From NCBI GenBank assembly GCA_934045075.1, contig OW203722.1:25217379-25281378 (forward strand): a stretch of 64,000 bases of DNA. Reading direction: 5' to 3'. A program made the translations under genes and the position numbers. The notes beneath the pieces are model-generated. The model saw only the letters and a list, made by a program, of their open reading frames with translations, was not told the DNA's origin and ran no database searches. This stretch comes from Yponomeuta sedellus. Taxonomy: Eukaryota > Arthropoda > Insecta > Lepidoptera > Yponomeutidae. Positions 20,880 to 32,756 of the stretch are shown here, in pieces; the stretch's first letter is position 1; each line of letters opens with the position of its first letter.

Positions 20880-21840
20880 TATCAATAACTCCCTAACATT
20901 TTAAACACATTTTCATGTGATCGAACCATTTTTTAAAACTGAAAAACCACAGATTCGCAGATCACTGCCTCTTCGGAGTTGGTAAAAGTGAAACCTATCA
21001 TCGAATCTTTGATTTTGGGGAAAATACAGAAATCACAGGGTGCTAGGTCGGGGCTATGTGCAGGATGGGTGACGAGTTGTAATTTTTCGGAAGCTAAAAA
21101 TGACTGTGTTTTGTTGGCCGTGTGTGAAGAAGCGTTGTCATGATGTAGGAGAACGCGGCTTTTTGATCGTCTTTACCGAACTTTTTCTAACACCCTGGGT
21201 AAACAAATGGTAGAATACTACTCGGCATTATCACTCTTTTGATCTTCAAGTAAAATTGTACAGATGGGACCGTCGCTGAGAAAAAAAAGCGATAATTTTT
21301 TCTACAATGTTTCTCGCCTGCCTCAATTTTGTTGGCCTGTTCTCATTTTCAAACACCCATTCACAAGATTGCTATTTTTTTTCGGGTTCAAAACAATAAA
21401 TCCACGTTTCGTCTCCCGAGACAATGTCATAAACAGCATTATAATGTCCGTGGTTGTACTTTAGTAGCATCTGTGAGCACCATTCCACGCGAGCTCGCTT
21501 CTGCTCCGCTGTCAGTTCATGAGGGATCCAACGACAACAAAGTTACCGAACTTTCAATTCTTCGTGTAAAATTTTCTGAATTTGGCTCATCTCAATTCCC
21601 AATAGTCCTCGAATTGTGTCATAGGTAATCCGCGGGTTTTCTTCAATTAGCCGCTTAACAGTAGCCACATTATTTTCGTTGACGGCAGTTGAAGGCCGCC
21701 CTTCACGAAATTCGTCATGTATAGAAACACGACCTCTCTCAAATTCAGCAAACCATCGTCTCACGGTGCTCAAACTTGGTTCTTCTCTCCCAAAAGCATT
21801 TTGAAGACGAGCGCCACAGTTTTGCGGAGAGAGAGAGAAC
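20880..21840 (-). mobile_element. mariner transposon relic with decayed transposase
   Basis: Mariner transposase cuts and pastes its own element. On the minus strand, the frame 21773-21543 encodes STVRRWFAEFERGRVSIHDE, FREGRPSTAV and ITYDTIRGLLGIEMSQIQKI, the N-terminal helix-turn-helix region. Further on, broken frames give GDETWIYCFEPEKK (first catalytic Asp region), HDNASSHTANKT and HPAHSPDLAPCD (third Asp region of the mariner DDD triad). There are stops and frameshifts (for example TAG after EPEKK), so it is dead. Terminal repeats could not be fixed. Confidence 0.8.
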
Positions 21841-22462
21841 TTTTAAAATCATAAAAAATCATTGCTCTAAAATCTTTTCAACTTAATTGTATTTTCGTTG
21901 CTTAGGTATGTAGAACTTTGATGTGTTTAAAAAAAACAACTGACAAATGATTTCCAGCCAATTATTTTTTTATTACTAAGAAGGTTGCACGTTTCAAAAA
22001 ATATAACATTTGAAATTCAAATAGGTAGTTCCGATTAGCTAGAAGTGCAAAACTTTTAGTGTGCCCCATGTACAACCTTAAGTACTCAGTTTCTTTATAA
22101 TATCGGAGTTGAAGTAATTGAAGACCAAATCAACCTGTTAGTTACGAAATACCAAGACAATAAAGTAGGAAACCAATATTGTCACCAACTGAAAACTAAA
22201 GCGACTAAAACAAAACGAAACTGGCCACAATTAGTGCGTGGGCGCCGATTGACACGACTTGACCTAGCGGTTAGAGGCTCGTTAGTACATCCATCTTTAA
22301 TTAATCTCTTATTTTTGCTGTTGGAAGACCAATGGACTTAATTGGCATGATTAGCTCCCGTTTGATCTACAAATGGCTCACATACCTATTGCTTTGTCTT
22401 GTATTACTTTATTTCGGACAAAACATTCTTAGCTCGTTAGTAAATTACAATTAACGATATCT

Positions 22463-22520
22463 ACCCTTGTATGTCCCCACTGCTGGGGCACGAGTCTCTG
22501 CCTGCATCGCAAGAAGGTTA
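22463..22520 (-). mobile_element. 5S-SINE 3'-end fragment
   Basis: ACCCTTGTATGTCCCCACTG..CTGCATCGCAAGAAGGTTA is the terminal 58 bp of the family in reverse. Confidence 0.75.
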
Positions 22521-23300
22521 ATTTTATTTTATTCTTGAAAACAAACAGTTCTGCAACAAACATTAGCGTAACTTATTATTAGTGTTAAGGGTAGATATTT
22601 GTACATACAACTAGCAGCATTTTCAACAGACAATACATATAAATGTATTATGAGAAAAACTATCAGAGTCTGTAAAAAGCGCTCTCTTAGCACAGTCCTC
22701 TAGTTTGGGGACCAGGCATTATTTTTGTGCACTTATGGCAGTAAAGTTATTTGTATGTAAAATTAAAAAATATTCGAATCCTTATTTTAAAGCAGCCAAA
22801 ATACGTACAAAAATTTTACACTAAAATGCTGACAGGAATAACTTTTTCAACGAGCGTAGATAAGATATAACTAGAAAAAACTCAAAAAAGAAAGTATCCC
22901 GTTTCGACATTATCAGCTTACGGACACGACATTTGAGCCCGGAGCAATCAAATTGATGTACGATTCGAGATACCATAGATTACTGTGAGATACTCGAGCT
23001 GAAAAGTATTTGGTGGTGCATATTTGCATAGCGTTTGTTTCGTTTCGTAGATCACCAAGTATCCCACAGACTAGCGACTTGGGCATTAAGCTACTCGTTG
23101 ACACTTTATCGTGTGAGATAATTCTATCGTAAGATCTATTGACTGTTAAGTAATTTTGGGTACGCTATCAATACGTATCCCTTACGATGTAATAGATACT
23201 ATGGGTTAATCTGCTCTCCTGACTCCGTCGGCGTAAGATAGAATATAATTAAACGTTTTTGTAACTACCATCAGAGTACAATAAATAATAATGGATGAAA
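22521..23300. other. no recognised feature
   Basis: AT-rich unassigned sequence. The small minus-strand ORF at 22913-23104 shows no known domain. Confidence 0.4.
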
Positions 23301-23319
23301 GGATATCATATTTTTAAAT

Positions 23320-23528
23320 ATAAATAAATATAAATATTCATGGACATATAACACAGATCTCGTTAGCCCAATACTAAGTACAACTAAAAGACTTGTGTTA
23401 TAGGTGCTAACTCGACGATAGATTTAATACAATAAATACATAGATAACATCCAAGACCCGAGACAAACTAGAAATGTTCGTTTCCTCGTTTGACCCGGCC
23501 GGGGATCAAACCCGAGACCTTCGGTATA
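23320..23528 (-). mobile_element. tRNA-derived SINE, second family
   Basis: The minus strand contains GAAGGTCTCGGGTTTGATCC (B-box region) and the complements of CAAGACCCGAGACAAACTAG and AACTCGACGATAGATTTAAT. It lacks the first half of the tRNA-like head. A TAAATATAAATAAATAT stretch marks its tail. Confidence 0.7.
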
Positions 23529-24295
23529 TTTTATAAGTATATTTTTCGTATTATGATATGTTTAATAAATATGTGCTCTGGTGTGCAATAAAGAATATTC
23601 TTATCATACCTTATCTCACTTTCATCCATTTTTTTGTAATTTTAAAGAAAATCTCCGTACAAACTTGTAGGTATTGACTCATTTTAAATAGTTCAGAAAT
23701 TGAATCGCACAGTTCCACTTTCCCCGAACAAATTTTCCGACTAATTTATTCATGGATAAATTACAAAATGTATAGTTTTGAGATTTTTCCTTGCAGGTGC
23801 TTGTAGTATAAGATGGATTACTAACCAAATTTCATGGTTTTATGTCAACAAAAAGTACTCTATGAAATTTATTCCCTTGTGTGTGGGAGAATATTTTGAG
23901 TATATTTTTTACTCGGGTAATTCAGTTAATAACTGTAAGTGGTAATGTTTTACCCGGATAAACGGGAGAATATTTTTAAAATTAACTTTAAAGTATGATT
24001 TTTTTAAAGATTTATGGGACTATAAATATACGTATATGGTTTTCATTTGGTCTTGATTCGAAACCTTCTCGGTTCCCGATATAAAGGGTCTTGACAGACA
24101 CAGACGGACGGATAACCATATTATGGTCCTCTAAAGGTTTCATTTTTTCGTTTTGAGGTACGTAGCCCTAAAAAAGGCCATACATGAGCAGTTATTTCCA
24201 GCATAGTGCATTTCACGATTGAAATAGTATGCTTTTACTAATTTCACATTAAGTACAAATTTTATTTAGTCCGTAATATTGTTCTCTCTGAGACG

Positions 24296-24440
24296 AAGGA
24301 GAAGGGAGTGCCTTGGCTGGAGCTACCATCCCTAGCCATGAACAGAGATAAATGGAAAGCCCTTGTGTCAGCCCCAGACTTCACGGGGGAGTAAAGGGTT
24401 GACCGAAGAAGACGCTCTAGGTGATGATGATGATGATGAA
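24296..24440 (+). mobile_element. RTE-like LINE 3' end
   Basis: Encodes VPWLELPSLAMNRDKWKALV then SAPDFTGE and a stop, the C-terminus of an RTE LINE. It ends in a (GATGAT) tail at 24421-24439. Confidence 0.7.
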
Positions 24441-24741
24441 AGTATTGTTGCCCATTTTTTAAATTCCACTATCAATCACAAATGTTCCGTCGATTAGCTT
24501 TGAACGCGAACAATCAGCGCGGGCGCAATAAATAAGCTATCGTTTCAATAATCGAAGTATCCAAGCCCGTCGGACTGGTTCGCGGCACACGTGCGTGCGC
24601 GCACCCTTATATGGGAATAAGGTTAAGGGCACACTAGCAAAAACGTTGCTAAGTACCTAGTTGCTGTGTGAATCATAAGTGTTATAATAATAATTGTTAC
24701 TAGTTGTGCCCCGTGGTTTATTGATTTAGAAAATAAATATG

Positions 24742-25516
<775 letters not shown>

Positions 25517-25694
25517 ATTCATATATTATTATTTATTTAGCAGAATTTAGCACAATAATTAGGTAAATTACTCAACATACGTTTTATTATTATTTTGTCT
25601 ATAATTGATTGACCTGATTATAATTGTACTTAACATGAAAATAAAAATATTTATAATAATAATAATTAAGGAAAAAACTGATTGATATTGATAA

Positions 25695-25812
25695 GCGCTC
25701 GAAAAAATGCCACTAGAGGTAGTAACGAGACGGTCACCCAATCTGTACCTGACCGCGCCTATTGTGGGTTAACTCAAGTGATTGATTTCAAACACTAGGC
25801 CACGAGAGCTTC
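25695..25812 (-). mobile_element. 5S-SINE head fragment
   Basis: The minus strand reads GAAGCTCTCGTGGCCTAG, the GTTAACCCACAATAGGCGCG segment and GATTGGGTGACCG: the 5S-derived promoter part alone. A CR1-like LINE tail follows (25813-25868, ending GTGTTCTCTATCTATCTATT). Confidence 0.7.
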
Positions 25813-25868
25813 ATGCGCATCTGTGTTTTTTCCATTTTAAATACAATAAAGTGTTCTCTATCTATCTA

Positions 25869-26110
25869 TTTTACTAACAGTCCAACTGGCCATGCTACTT
25901 ATTTTTGATATACGTTTTTTTTAATTCATTAAAAAATATGGACCATTTCAAGAAACTAATTTTATTAATTATTTCTATTTTTTTAATATTTTTCTAAAGT
26001 TTTGTGGTGTGTCACGTCATTAGAGCATGTTTTAAGAGATAGTCTTTACCTACATAAAAAAAAAAACAAATATCATTAACGTCAGTTGATTTCACAGAAC
26101 AATTAAACGA
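25869..26110. other. no recognised feature
   Basis: AT-rich sequence between a LINE tail and a hairpin; nothing supported. Confidence 0.4.
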
Positions 26111-26117
26111 TCATTTG

Positions 26118-26148
26118 GTCAGCTCACAGAACAATTCTGTGAGCTGAC
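26118..26148. repeat. perfect hairpin in an old fold-back
   Basis: GTCAGCTCACAGAA / CAA / TTCTGTGAGCTGAC is perfect. A second smaller hairpin (TTCTCTGTG..CACAGAGAA, 26190-26208) and repeated CACAGAAC motifs nearby suggest a decayed MITE. Confidence 0.7.
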
Positions 26149-26611
26149 GAATGGTCGGCTAACCGTGTATTCTGTGGTGATTATTTTCTCTGTGACCACA
26201 GAGAAAACAAGCCACAGTCTACATGAATAATCACACGTTGACATTTCGTTCGTTTTTATAAGGCAAAGGATTTATACTCAAACTGCCTTTGCTGACGTCA
26301 TACAAAAGTCATTTAAGGTCAAAGCTTTTTATTGAATATCTTAAAAAATATAGACTTATTTAAAAATCTGATAAATGGAAATTGTACGGAAAGCTAAATT
26401 CTCGAAATGGTTTTGAGATTTCGGTTCATATTAAAAAATGTAGCATGGCCAATTCCCTCTTTTTGTGCCCCCAACCTAACGCTCCCATTGGAATATGGAC
26501 TATCAATTGTTAGGTCTAGACCGGCTAGACCAGTCCTAGTCCATAGCGATTGACGCCAAGCGATACATTGTTGTGCGTTTGTCTGTCCTCAAGATGGAAT
26601 CTATTTTGGAA

Positions 26612-26760
26612 CCAGTTGACTGCCTCGTTGGTGAAGCAGTAACACGTCTGATCATCATACCGGGGGCTGTGGGTTCGATTCCTACTGAGGGCCTCCGTAC
26701 ATTTGTACAAATGGCCTTAGTCTAGGTGTATTTCGTGCCTTCTAAGTAGCAAAATTTAAA
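26612..26760 (+). mobile_element. tRNA-like SINE
   Basis: GACTGCCTCGTTGGTGAAGC (A-box region) and GTGGGTTCGATTCCTACTGA (B box) form a tRNA-like head, followed by ACATTTGTACAAATGGCC and the body. Partial head also at 20690-20715. Confidence 0.6.
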
Positions 26761-26950
26761 AGCAGCTGAGTTAGTAAGATAAACCTTAACATATTCAACA
26801 AAAAGTTGCCTTTTCGGTAAAACACTTCGTTGTCCGAGTAGGAGTTGATATGCTGTCGATTGTTACCTGCTTTTCTGCCGTTACATTTTTGTCATAAAGT
26901 AAGTTTGTATAAAGATAGTACCTCGAGTACCGCGAGTACTCGAGGGCACC

Positions 26951-27174
26951 CTTCACAAGGCTCGCGAAGCCGTTGGTAATGGCTGTCGTGTAATTGCAAT
27001 CGTTAAGCCATAGCAGAGGCCTTATGAGCGGCTTGATAACTTCTGACAGTAAGACGCGCCATTGTCTTATAATTCTCCACCAACCCGGACTTGGCCCCCG
27101 TGGTGGCGTATAGCCTAACCTTTCTGCGATGCAGGAAGAGTGCTCCAGTGGGGACATACAAGGGTTGGTATCGA
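26951..27174 (+). mobile_element. 5S-SINE body, 5'-truncated
   Basis: Starts at CTTCACAAGGCTCGCGAAGC and runs through GGCTTGATAACTTCTGACAG to GACATACAAGGGTTGGTATC. The 5S head is missing. Confidence 0.8.
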
Positions 27175-27900
27175 TTGTTTTGTAACCGGATCAACTCACT
27201 TGTCTTTGTGTCGGAAAAGTTTGACAAATCATTAATGCGAAGTGCTTTCGAAAGGTCTAGTTCACCAAAATCATATCTGTAATATCATCTTGTACAGATG
27301 CCCTGCAATTGTCAAATAACTGTCCAAATTTAATTTTAATGTCACATTGAATTTGACCTTTTCAAACGTGGTTAATTTAATCAAGTAGAAGCAAGATCGA
27401 GTCGTATAAATGTAAACATGACAACCACGCTTCCACAAGCATTTACAGCTGTGTAATTGATAACGGCCCATTCATGAACGAAATACTTAAATATGCAATC
27501 AAAACTTAACTTTAAGACTAAGAAGTTAAAGGTAATTTCAGTTTGAATTGAAGACGCGCATCTCGCCCATAAATCAATTCGTACGAGTTCAAAAACCAGC
27601 CGATTGAAATGTTTATTGACAATGACAGATGCATTCACGAAAAACGTCCTATTAACCGCTTCCAGCTCTAAGGAATTCTTAATGTAATGTCCGTAGAAAT
27701 AAAGTCGAGTTTTGATTGCTTTTTATTCTTAGATTGATGTAGTAAATCGAGCTAATAAAACTGTGTGTTTTGAGCTCCAACGTGTTTTTGATTCTGTTTT
27801 GGCCACACTTTCGTATGAATACGTAATACGATATGGTTTATTCTATGCTGTTTTTTATTTGGCGCATTCTGTACAAGAAATTAAGATTTTATTTATATTA
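27175..27900. other. no recognised feature
   Basis: Unassigned sequence with several small overlapping frames on both strands, none with recognisable domains. Confidence 0.4.
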
Positions 27901-27911
27901 AGATGAATATC

Positions 27912-28216
27912 CACCCATGCCGGGATTCGAACCCGCGACCTCTGGCTATCCGTGCCAGCGCTCTTTCCAACTGAGCTAATGGGTGACTCACCGGCATCAG
28001 TGAAATTTCGAACCTCTTGACAATATTCTCTGTATTACGTACAGGCAGCGACATCTGGCTGAAGTAATTTGTATCACTTGCAGCCCCGAGTACCTACTTT
28101 GCAGTTAGGTTTTACATCGGAATGATATCGCTGTACCCACATGAAAAAGAATATAATCATGTGGGTACAGCGATATCATTCCGATGTAAAACCTAACTGC
28201 AAAGTAGGTACTCGGT
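27912..28216. mobile_element. T308 fold-back copy (older variant)
   Basis: The first part (27912-28147) is a reverse unit: complement of the tRNA-like segment with B box GGTTCGAACCC-type sequence, then the spacer. From 28158 the spacer is repeated in sense, giving about 59-bp arms (CCGAGTACCTACTTTGCAGT..CCCACATGA versus TCATGTGGGTAC..GGTACTCGG) around AAAAGAATATAA. The D-loop reads GAAAGAGC instead of GGTAGAGC, a variant shared with the copy at 35775. No target duplication could be read. Confidence 0.75.
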
Positions 28217-28369
28217 AAAACAAATAAGTAATACAGGGCGTCCCACGGCTATGCCACATGGAGGGATAATACCTTTAATATTGTAGATGGAACATTTTAC
28301 TGAAAGAAGACATTATTTTAATTTCAAAACCAATCTAAACTGCATTCATAGATTTTTAAATAATTACAC

Positions 28370-28445
28370 GTTTGAACCGGGAATCGAACCCGCTACACGA
28401 GAAAGCAAATACCCTAAAGCTTTATCACACCGATCGGAAGGCTTT
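28370..28445 (-). mobile_element. tRNA-like SINE head, reversed
   Basis: On the minus strand it reads CCTTCCGATCGGTGTGATAA and CGGGTTCGATTCCCGGTTCA: tRNA-like with a perfect B box. Only the head is recognisable. Confidence 0.45.
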
Positions 28446-28561
28446 ATCATAAGAATTATTTTTTGCTAAATAACATACTATCAGAAATAAAAGGAAGACC
28501 ATGAATTTTAACATTTTTAGTACTAAATTAATCAATTTATCCTGTATACACGTCGAATTGA

Positions 28562-28578
28562 TAACCTCCTCCTTTTTT
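28562..28578. repeat. target-site duplication of the T308 array, left
   Basis: TAACCTCCTCCTTTTTT immediately precedes the array and is repeated at 30764-30780. Confidence 0.85.
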
Positions 28579-28947
28579 AAAAACCTATTTAGAGGCTAAA
28601 AATTTCACCCATGCCGGGATTCGAACCCGCAACCTCTGGCTATCCGTACCAGCGCTCTAGCAATTGAGCCAATGGGCGACTCACGGCATCAGTGAAATTT
28701 CGAACCTTTTTACAATATTCTCTGTATTACGTACAGGCAGCGACATCTGACTTAAGCAAATTGCATTACTTACAGCCCCGACTACCTACTTTGCAGTTAG
28801 GTTTAACATCGGAACGATATCACTGTACCCACATGATTACACTATTTTTATTTTTAATGCACTAACCCGTGCTAAGGAACAAATTTAAAAACCTATTTAG
28901 AGGCTAAAAATTTCACCCATGCCGGGATTCGAACCCGCAACCTCTGC
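28579..28947 (-). mobile_element. inverted leading copy of the T308 array
   Basis: It begins with AAAAACCTATTTAGAGGC (antisense) and runs through the complement of the tRNA-like part, the spacer, the previous unit's tail and the start of another tRNA-like part. It then switches to sense at about 28948. The D-loop complement CTAGCAATTGAG matches the array-specific variant CAATTGCTAG, so inverted and sense parts share one template. Confidence 0.88.
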
Positions 28948-30763
28948 AAACCTAACTGCAAAGTAGGTAGTCGGGGCTGTAAGTAATGCAATTTGCTTAA
29001 GTCAGATGTCGCTGCCTGTACGTAATACAGAGAATATTGTAAAGAGGTTCGAAATTTCACTGATGCCGTGAGTCGCCCATTGGCTCAATTGCTAGAGCGC
29101 TGCTGGTACGGATAGCCAGAGGTTGCGGGTTCGAATCCCGGCATGGGTGAAATTTTTAGCCTCTAAATAGGTTTTTAAATTTGTTCCTTAGCACGGGTTA
29201 GTGCATTAAAAATAAAAATAGTGTAATCATGTGGGTACAGTGATATCGTTCCGATGTTAAACCTAACTGCAAAGTAGGTAGTCGGGGCTGTAAGTAATGC
29301 AATTTGCTTAAGTCAGATGTCGCTGCCTGTACGTAATACAGAGAATATTGTAAAGAGGTTCGAAATTTCACTGATGCCGTGAGTCGCCCATTGGCTCAAT
29401 TGCTAGAGCGCTGGTACGGATAGCCAGAGGTTGCGGGTTCGAATCCCGGCATGGGTGAAATTTTTAGCCTCTAAATAGGTTTTTAAATTTGTTCCTTAGC
29501 ACGGGTTAGTGCATTAAAAATAAAAATAGTGTAATCATGTGGGTACAGTGATATCGTTCCGATGTTAAACCTAACTGCAAAGTAGGTAGTCGGGGCTGTA
29601 AGTAATGCAATTTGCTTAAGTCAGATGTCGCTGCCTGTACGTAATACAGAGAATATTGTAAAGAGGTTCGAAATTTCACTGATGCCGTGAGTCGCCCATT
29701 GGCTCAATTGCTAGAGCGCTGGTACGGATAGCCAGAGGTTGCGGGTTCGAATCCCGGCATGGGTGAAATTTTTAGCCTCTAAATAGGTTTTTAAATTTGT
29801 TCCTTAGCACGGGTTAGTGCATTAAAAATAAAAATAGTGTAATCATGTGGGTACAGTGATATCGTTCCGATGTTAAACCTAACTGCAAAGTAGGTAGTCG
29901 GGGCTGTAAGTAATGCAATTTGCTTAAGTCAGATGTCGCTGCCTGTACGTAATACAGAGAATATTGTAAAGAGGTTCGAAATTTCACTGATGCCGTGAGT
30001 CGCCCATTGGCTCAATTGCTAGAGCGCTGGTACGGATAGCCAGAGGTTGCGGGTTCGAATCCCGGCATGGGTGAAATTTTTAGCCTCTAAATAGGTTTTT
30101 AAATTTGTTCCTTAGCACGGGTTAGTGCATTAAAAATAAAAATAGTGTAATCATGTGGGTACAGTGATATCGTTCCGATGTTAAACCTAACTGCAAAGTA
30201 GGTAGTCGGGGCTGTAAGTAATGCAATTTGCTTAAGTCAGATGTCGCTGCCTGTACGTAATACAGAGAATATTGTAAAGAGGTTCGAAATTTCACTGATG
30301 CCGTGAGTCGCCCATTGGCTCAATTGCTAGAGCGCTGGTACGGATAGCCAGAGGTTGCGGGTTCGAATCCCGGCATGGGTGAAATTTTTAGCCTCTAAAT
30401 AGGTTTTTAAATTTGTTCCTTAGCACGGGTTAGTGCATTAAAAATAAAAATAGTGTAATCATGTGGGTACAGTGATATCGTTCCGATGTTAAACCTAACT
30501 GCAAAGTAGGTAGTCGGGGCTGTAAGTAATGCAATTTGCTTAAGTCAGATGTCGCTGCCTGTACGTAATACAGAGAATATTGTAAAGAGGTTCGAAATTT
30601 CACTGATGCCGTGAGTCGCCCATTGGCTCAATTGCTAGAGCGCTGGTACGGATAGCCAGAGGTTGCGGGTTCGAATCCCGGCATGGGTGAAATTTTTAGC
30701 CTCTAAATAGGTTTTTAAATTTGTTCCTTAGCACGGGTTAGTGCATTAAAAATAAAAATAGTG
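28948..30763 (+). repeat. tandem array of six tRNA-containing 308-bp units (T308)
   Basis: The sense units place GAGTCGCCCATTGG at 29070, 29381, 29689, 29997, 30305 and 30613: spacings 311, 308, 308, 308, 308. The first unit has an extra TGC in the tRNA-like part; the others look identical by eye. Each unit has a tRNA-like 75-mer (A box TGGCTCAATTGC, B box GGTTCGAATCC), a GAAATTTTTAGCC stretch containing a T5 pol III stop, AGGTTTTTAAATTTG, a tail CACGGGTTAGTGCATTAAAA, and a spacer starting TCATGTGGGTACAG. The anticodon loop has C at position 33, so these are not functional tRNA genes. Confidence 0.95.
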
Positions 30764-30780
30764 TAACCTCCTCCTTTTTT
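30764..30780. repeat. target-site duplication of the T308 array, right
   Basis: TAACCTCCTCCTTTTTT follows the last tail AAAAATAGTG directly. It matches the left copy over 17 bp. Confidence 0.85.
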
Positions 30781-30892
30781 TTAAGTCTGTTAAAAGCAAC
30801 TTTTAACTTTTACCCGACTGCACCAGATTGATCATGTTTTTCAAGTGTTTTATGTGTGTATGTGTTACTATATTTCCTTTATACAACTTTGG

Positions 30893-31222
30893 TATTTTTA
30901 TTTGTGAAATCCCTTTTTAGTATTATGTAGGTAGGTATATTTTTTGTTCATGTCGTATGTTTTTTTTTTGAGTATATTTATTTTTGTTTGTTTCATATTT
31001 ATGTACCGTTTATTATGTGTATCAACTATAAAATATCTTGTCTAATCTTGTTTAGTTGCACCGACTACACGTCATTCAGTTTCAGTTTCTTCTTTTCCGT
31101 AAATTGTTGTCTGGAAGAAATCACTTTTAGTAATAAATCCGCCACTTGTGCTGTACTGTTATTTTTTAAGTCTCTTATGTAATTCCTGGTGTACATGCAA
31201 TAAATAATATTTTATCTATCTA
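30893..31222 (+). mobile_element. CR1/Jockey-like LINE 3' untranslated region
   Basis: TTTGTGAAATCCCTTTTTAG, TTGTCTGGAAGAAATCACTT and GTACATGCAATAAATAATAT with a TATC tail; a second copy of the 3' region at 8320-8656. Confidence 0.7.
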
Positions 31223-31905
31223 TGTTTGTATGTATATTTTTTGTTACGCTCTATAGCATACACGGTACAATACAATTGCCGGCCTTTTTACTAAAAGTAA
31301 TTTCTTCCTAATAATTATTTTGCTAGGCTGGCGTCGTTTGATAGGTTAAAAAGCCACGTTATGGAGACATGAACAATATTTACTAATATTAAATTTTTTT
31401 TTACGCATTGGATAATTTCGTTCATAACACAGTTTTGTGAGTTGTTTTTGTTTATTTCACACACATTTTTGTATCCAAATTCACTTTTGTGCGAATCGAT
31501 TTAGAAAACTTTTCAGCTGTAATAAAAGGCAAACTTTCGTGAACCCCAAAATGCAATGCGCCCCAACAATTTCGCAACACGAAAAAAAAACCTGACAAAT
31601 GCGTGTTTAGAGGCAAAGATTTATGCCCCGCTACATATCAGGAAATCTCAATTTGTACGCCACTGAGTTCGAGGGCTGATAAGGAACCCTCTGAACTCTC
31701 TGCCTTCCGCGTAAGCCTCCAATATTTCTAATGTTTACGTCTGTTTTTTGTAGACGAGCGTTTTGATAATCGCATTTTGTGCTCAAGGTTTTTTTTAACA
31801 TTTATGTTTAATTAGCCGGTGTAACGATATGTACTGTCTAAACTAGAAAACTAATGGAAAACGGTTGAAACGAAGTATAGTAGAAAAATATAAGAACAAG
31901 TGGGC
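31223..31905. other. no recognised gene; reversed LINE-tail scrap
   Basis: A short reversed match to the preceding LINE tail is at 31275-31312 (GCCGGCCTTTTTACTAAAAG). The rest is unassigned. Confidence 0.4.
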
Positions 31906-31913
31906 AATGAATG

Positions 31914-32120
31914 GACGACCTCTGTGGCGCAGCGGTAGCGTATCTCCCTACCATGCAGGAGGTCCCGGGTTCCAACCCCGGCTGGGGCCAAAAAAGAACC
32001 CCAGTTCTTGCACGTTTACATGTTTGTGATGTCATTGTTTCTGGTTCCCACGACACAGGGTATCCTAGTGTGGGGCCAGAAGCAATGTATGTGCCTGTAT
32101 ATAAATGTTATGTTATTATT
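31914..32120 (+). mobile_element. tRNA-derived SINE, third family
   Basis: The head GACCTCTGTGGCGCAGCGGT (A box) and CCCGGGTTCCAACCCCGGCT (B box) is followed by a body with TTGTTTCTGGTTCCCACGAC, AGGGTATCC and GGCCAGAAGCAATG. Acceptor-stem pairing is poor, which argues against a working tRNA. The body alone recurs at 32285-32385. Confidence 0.75.
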
Positions 32121-32284
32121 TCTAAAATATCTGAATCGATTTTATTCTGCACAAACTGCACCTCCTTTTACTCTTAAAAACATTTTCGTAGCTACCCTGA
32201 GCTAAAAGACTTCGACAAAATTTACACCTTCAGTCTGGCATCAGTTTATTCCATGACCATGATCAAGCTGTCTTGGATATTTAT

Positions 32285-32385
32285 AAGTTTGTGATGTTGT
32301 TGTTTCTGGTTCCCACAACACAGGGTATCCCAGTGTGTGGCCAGAAGCAATGTTTGTGCCTGTATGTAAATGTTATGTTATTGAG
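32285..32385 (+). mobile_element. body of the third tRNA-SINE family, 5'-truncated
   Basis: TTGTTTCTGGTTCCCACAAC..AGGGTATCCCAGTGTG..GGCCAGAAGCAATG, with TTATGTTATTGAG at its end. No head. Confidence 0.7.
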
Positions 32386-32459
32386 ATGACAAGAACATTA
32401 CAGAATGAGTGGCATGAGGAAGAAAAGTCAATATACAAGTTATAAAATATCCAAGGAGT

Positions 32460-32600
32460 CTTCAACAGCAGATTTAGTGTCCCACTGCTAGGCAAAGACC
32501 TCCCCTTTAGATTTCCACTCTTCTCAATCATTGGCCATTCTCTGCCACTCCGGTAGAAAGTATGTGAGGTCGTCCCACCATCTCCGCCTTGGTCGGCCAC
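32460..32600 (-). mobile_element. RTE LINE 3' end
   Basis: On the minus strand: GGTGGGACGACCTCACATAC (WWDDLTY), GAGTGGCAGAGAATGGCC (EWQRMA) and CCTAGCAGTGGGACACT, the coding end and tail of an RTE LINE. Confidence 0.7.
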
Positions 32601-32756
32601 AATAACAAATATATTTCTAGATTTAAAACATTGACATCGATAAATTCGAGTGGCTCTAGTATTGTATTTTATTCGCACACATGAATAAATTTATGGTGAG
32701 GAATGTGAAGACGATATTATTGAATTCTGGACGTTTAATTTTGATACTATAATATA

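Noticed and set aside
29070..29145. Cluster of six functional tRNA genes
   Set aside because: The anticodon loop ACGGATA lacks U33, the T-stem has a mismatch, and the same segment is scattered as retroelement copies with target duplications.
28948..30763. Tandem array as a CRISPR array
   Set aside because: Units of 308 bp with no unique spacers, in a eukaryotic repeat setting; all parts of the unit repeat.
28948..30763. Hammerhead ribozyme in the T308 unit
   Set aside because: I looked for CUGANGA with a following stem and GAAA on both strands. CTGATGC and CAGATGTC are the nearest, and neither fits.
31914..31990. Real tRNA gene
   Set aside because: A and B boxes are good, but the acceptor stem pairs poorly and a SINE body repeated at 32285 follows.
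31838..32177. ORFs on both strands with LEPGTSCM/PGSNPGWG-like residues
   Set aside because: Translation of the tRNA-like B box (GGTTCCAACCC); a common artefact of SINE sequence.
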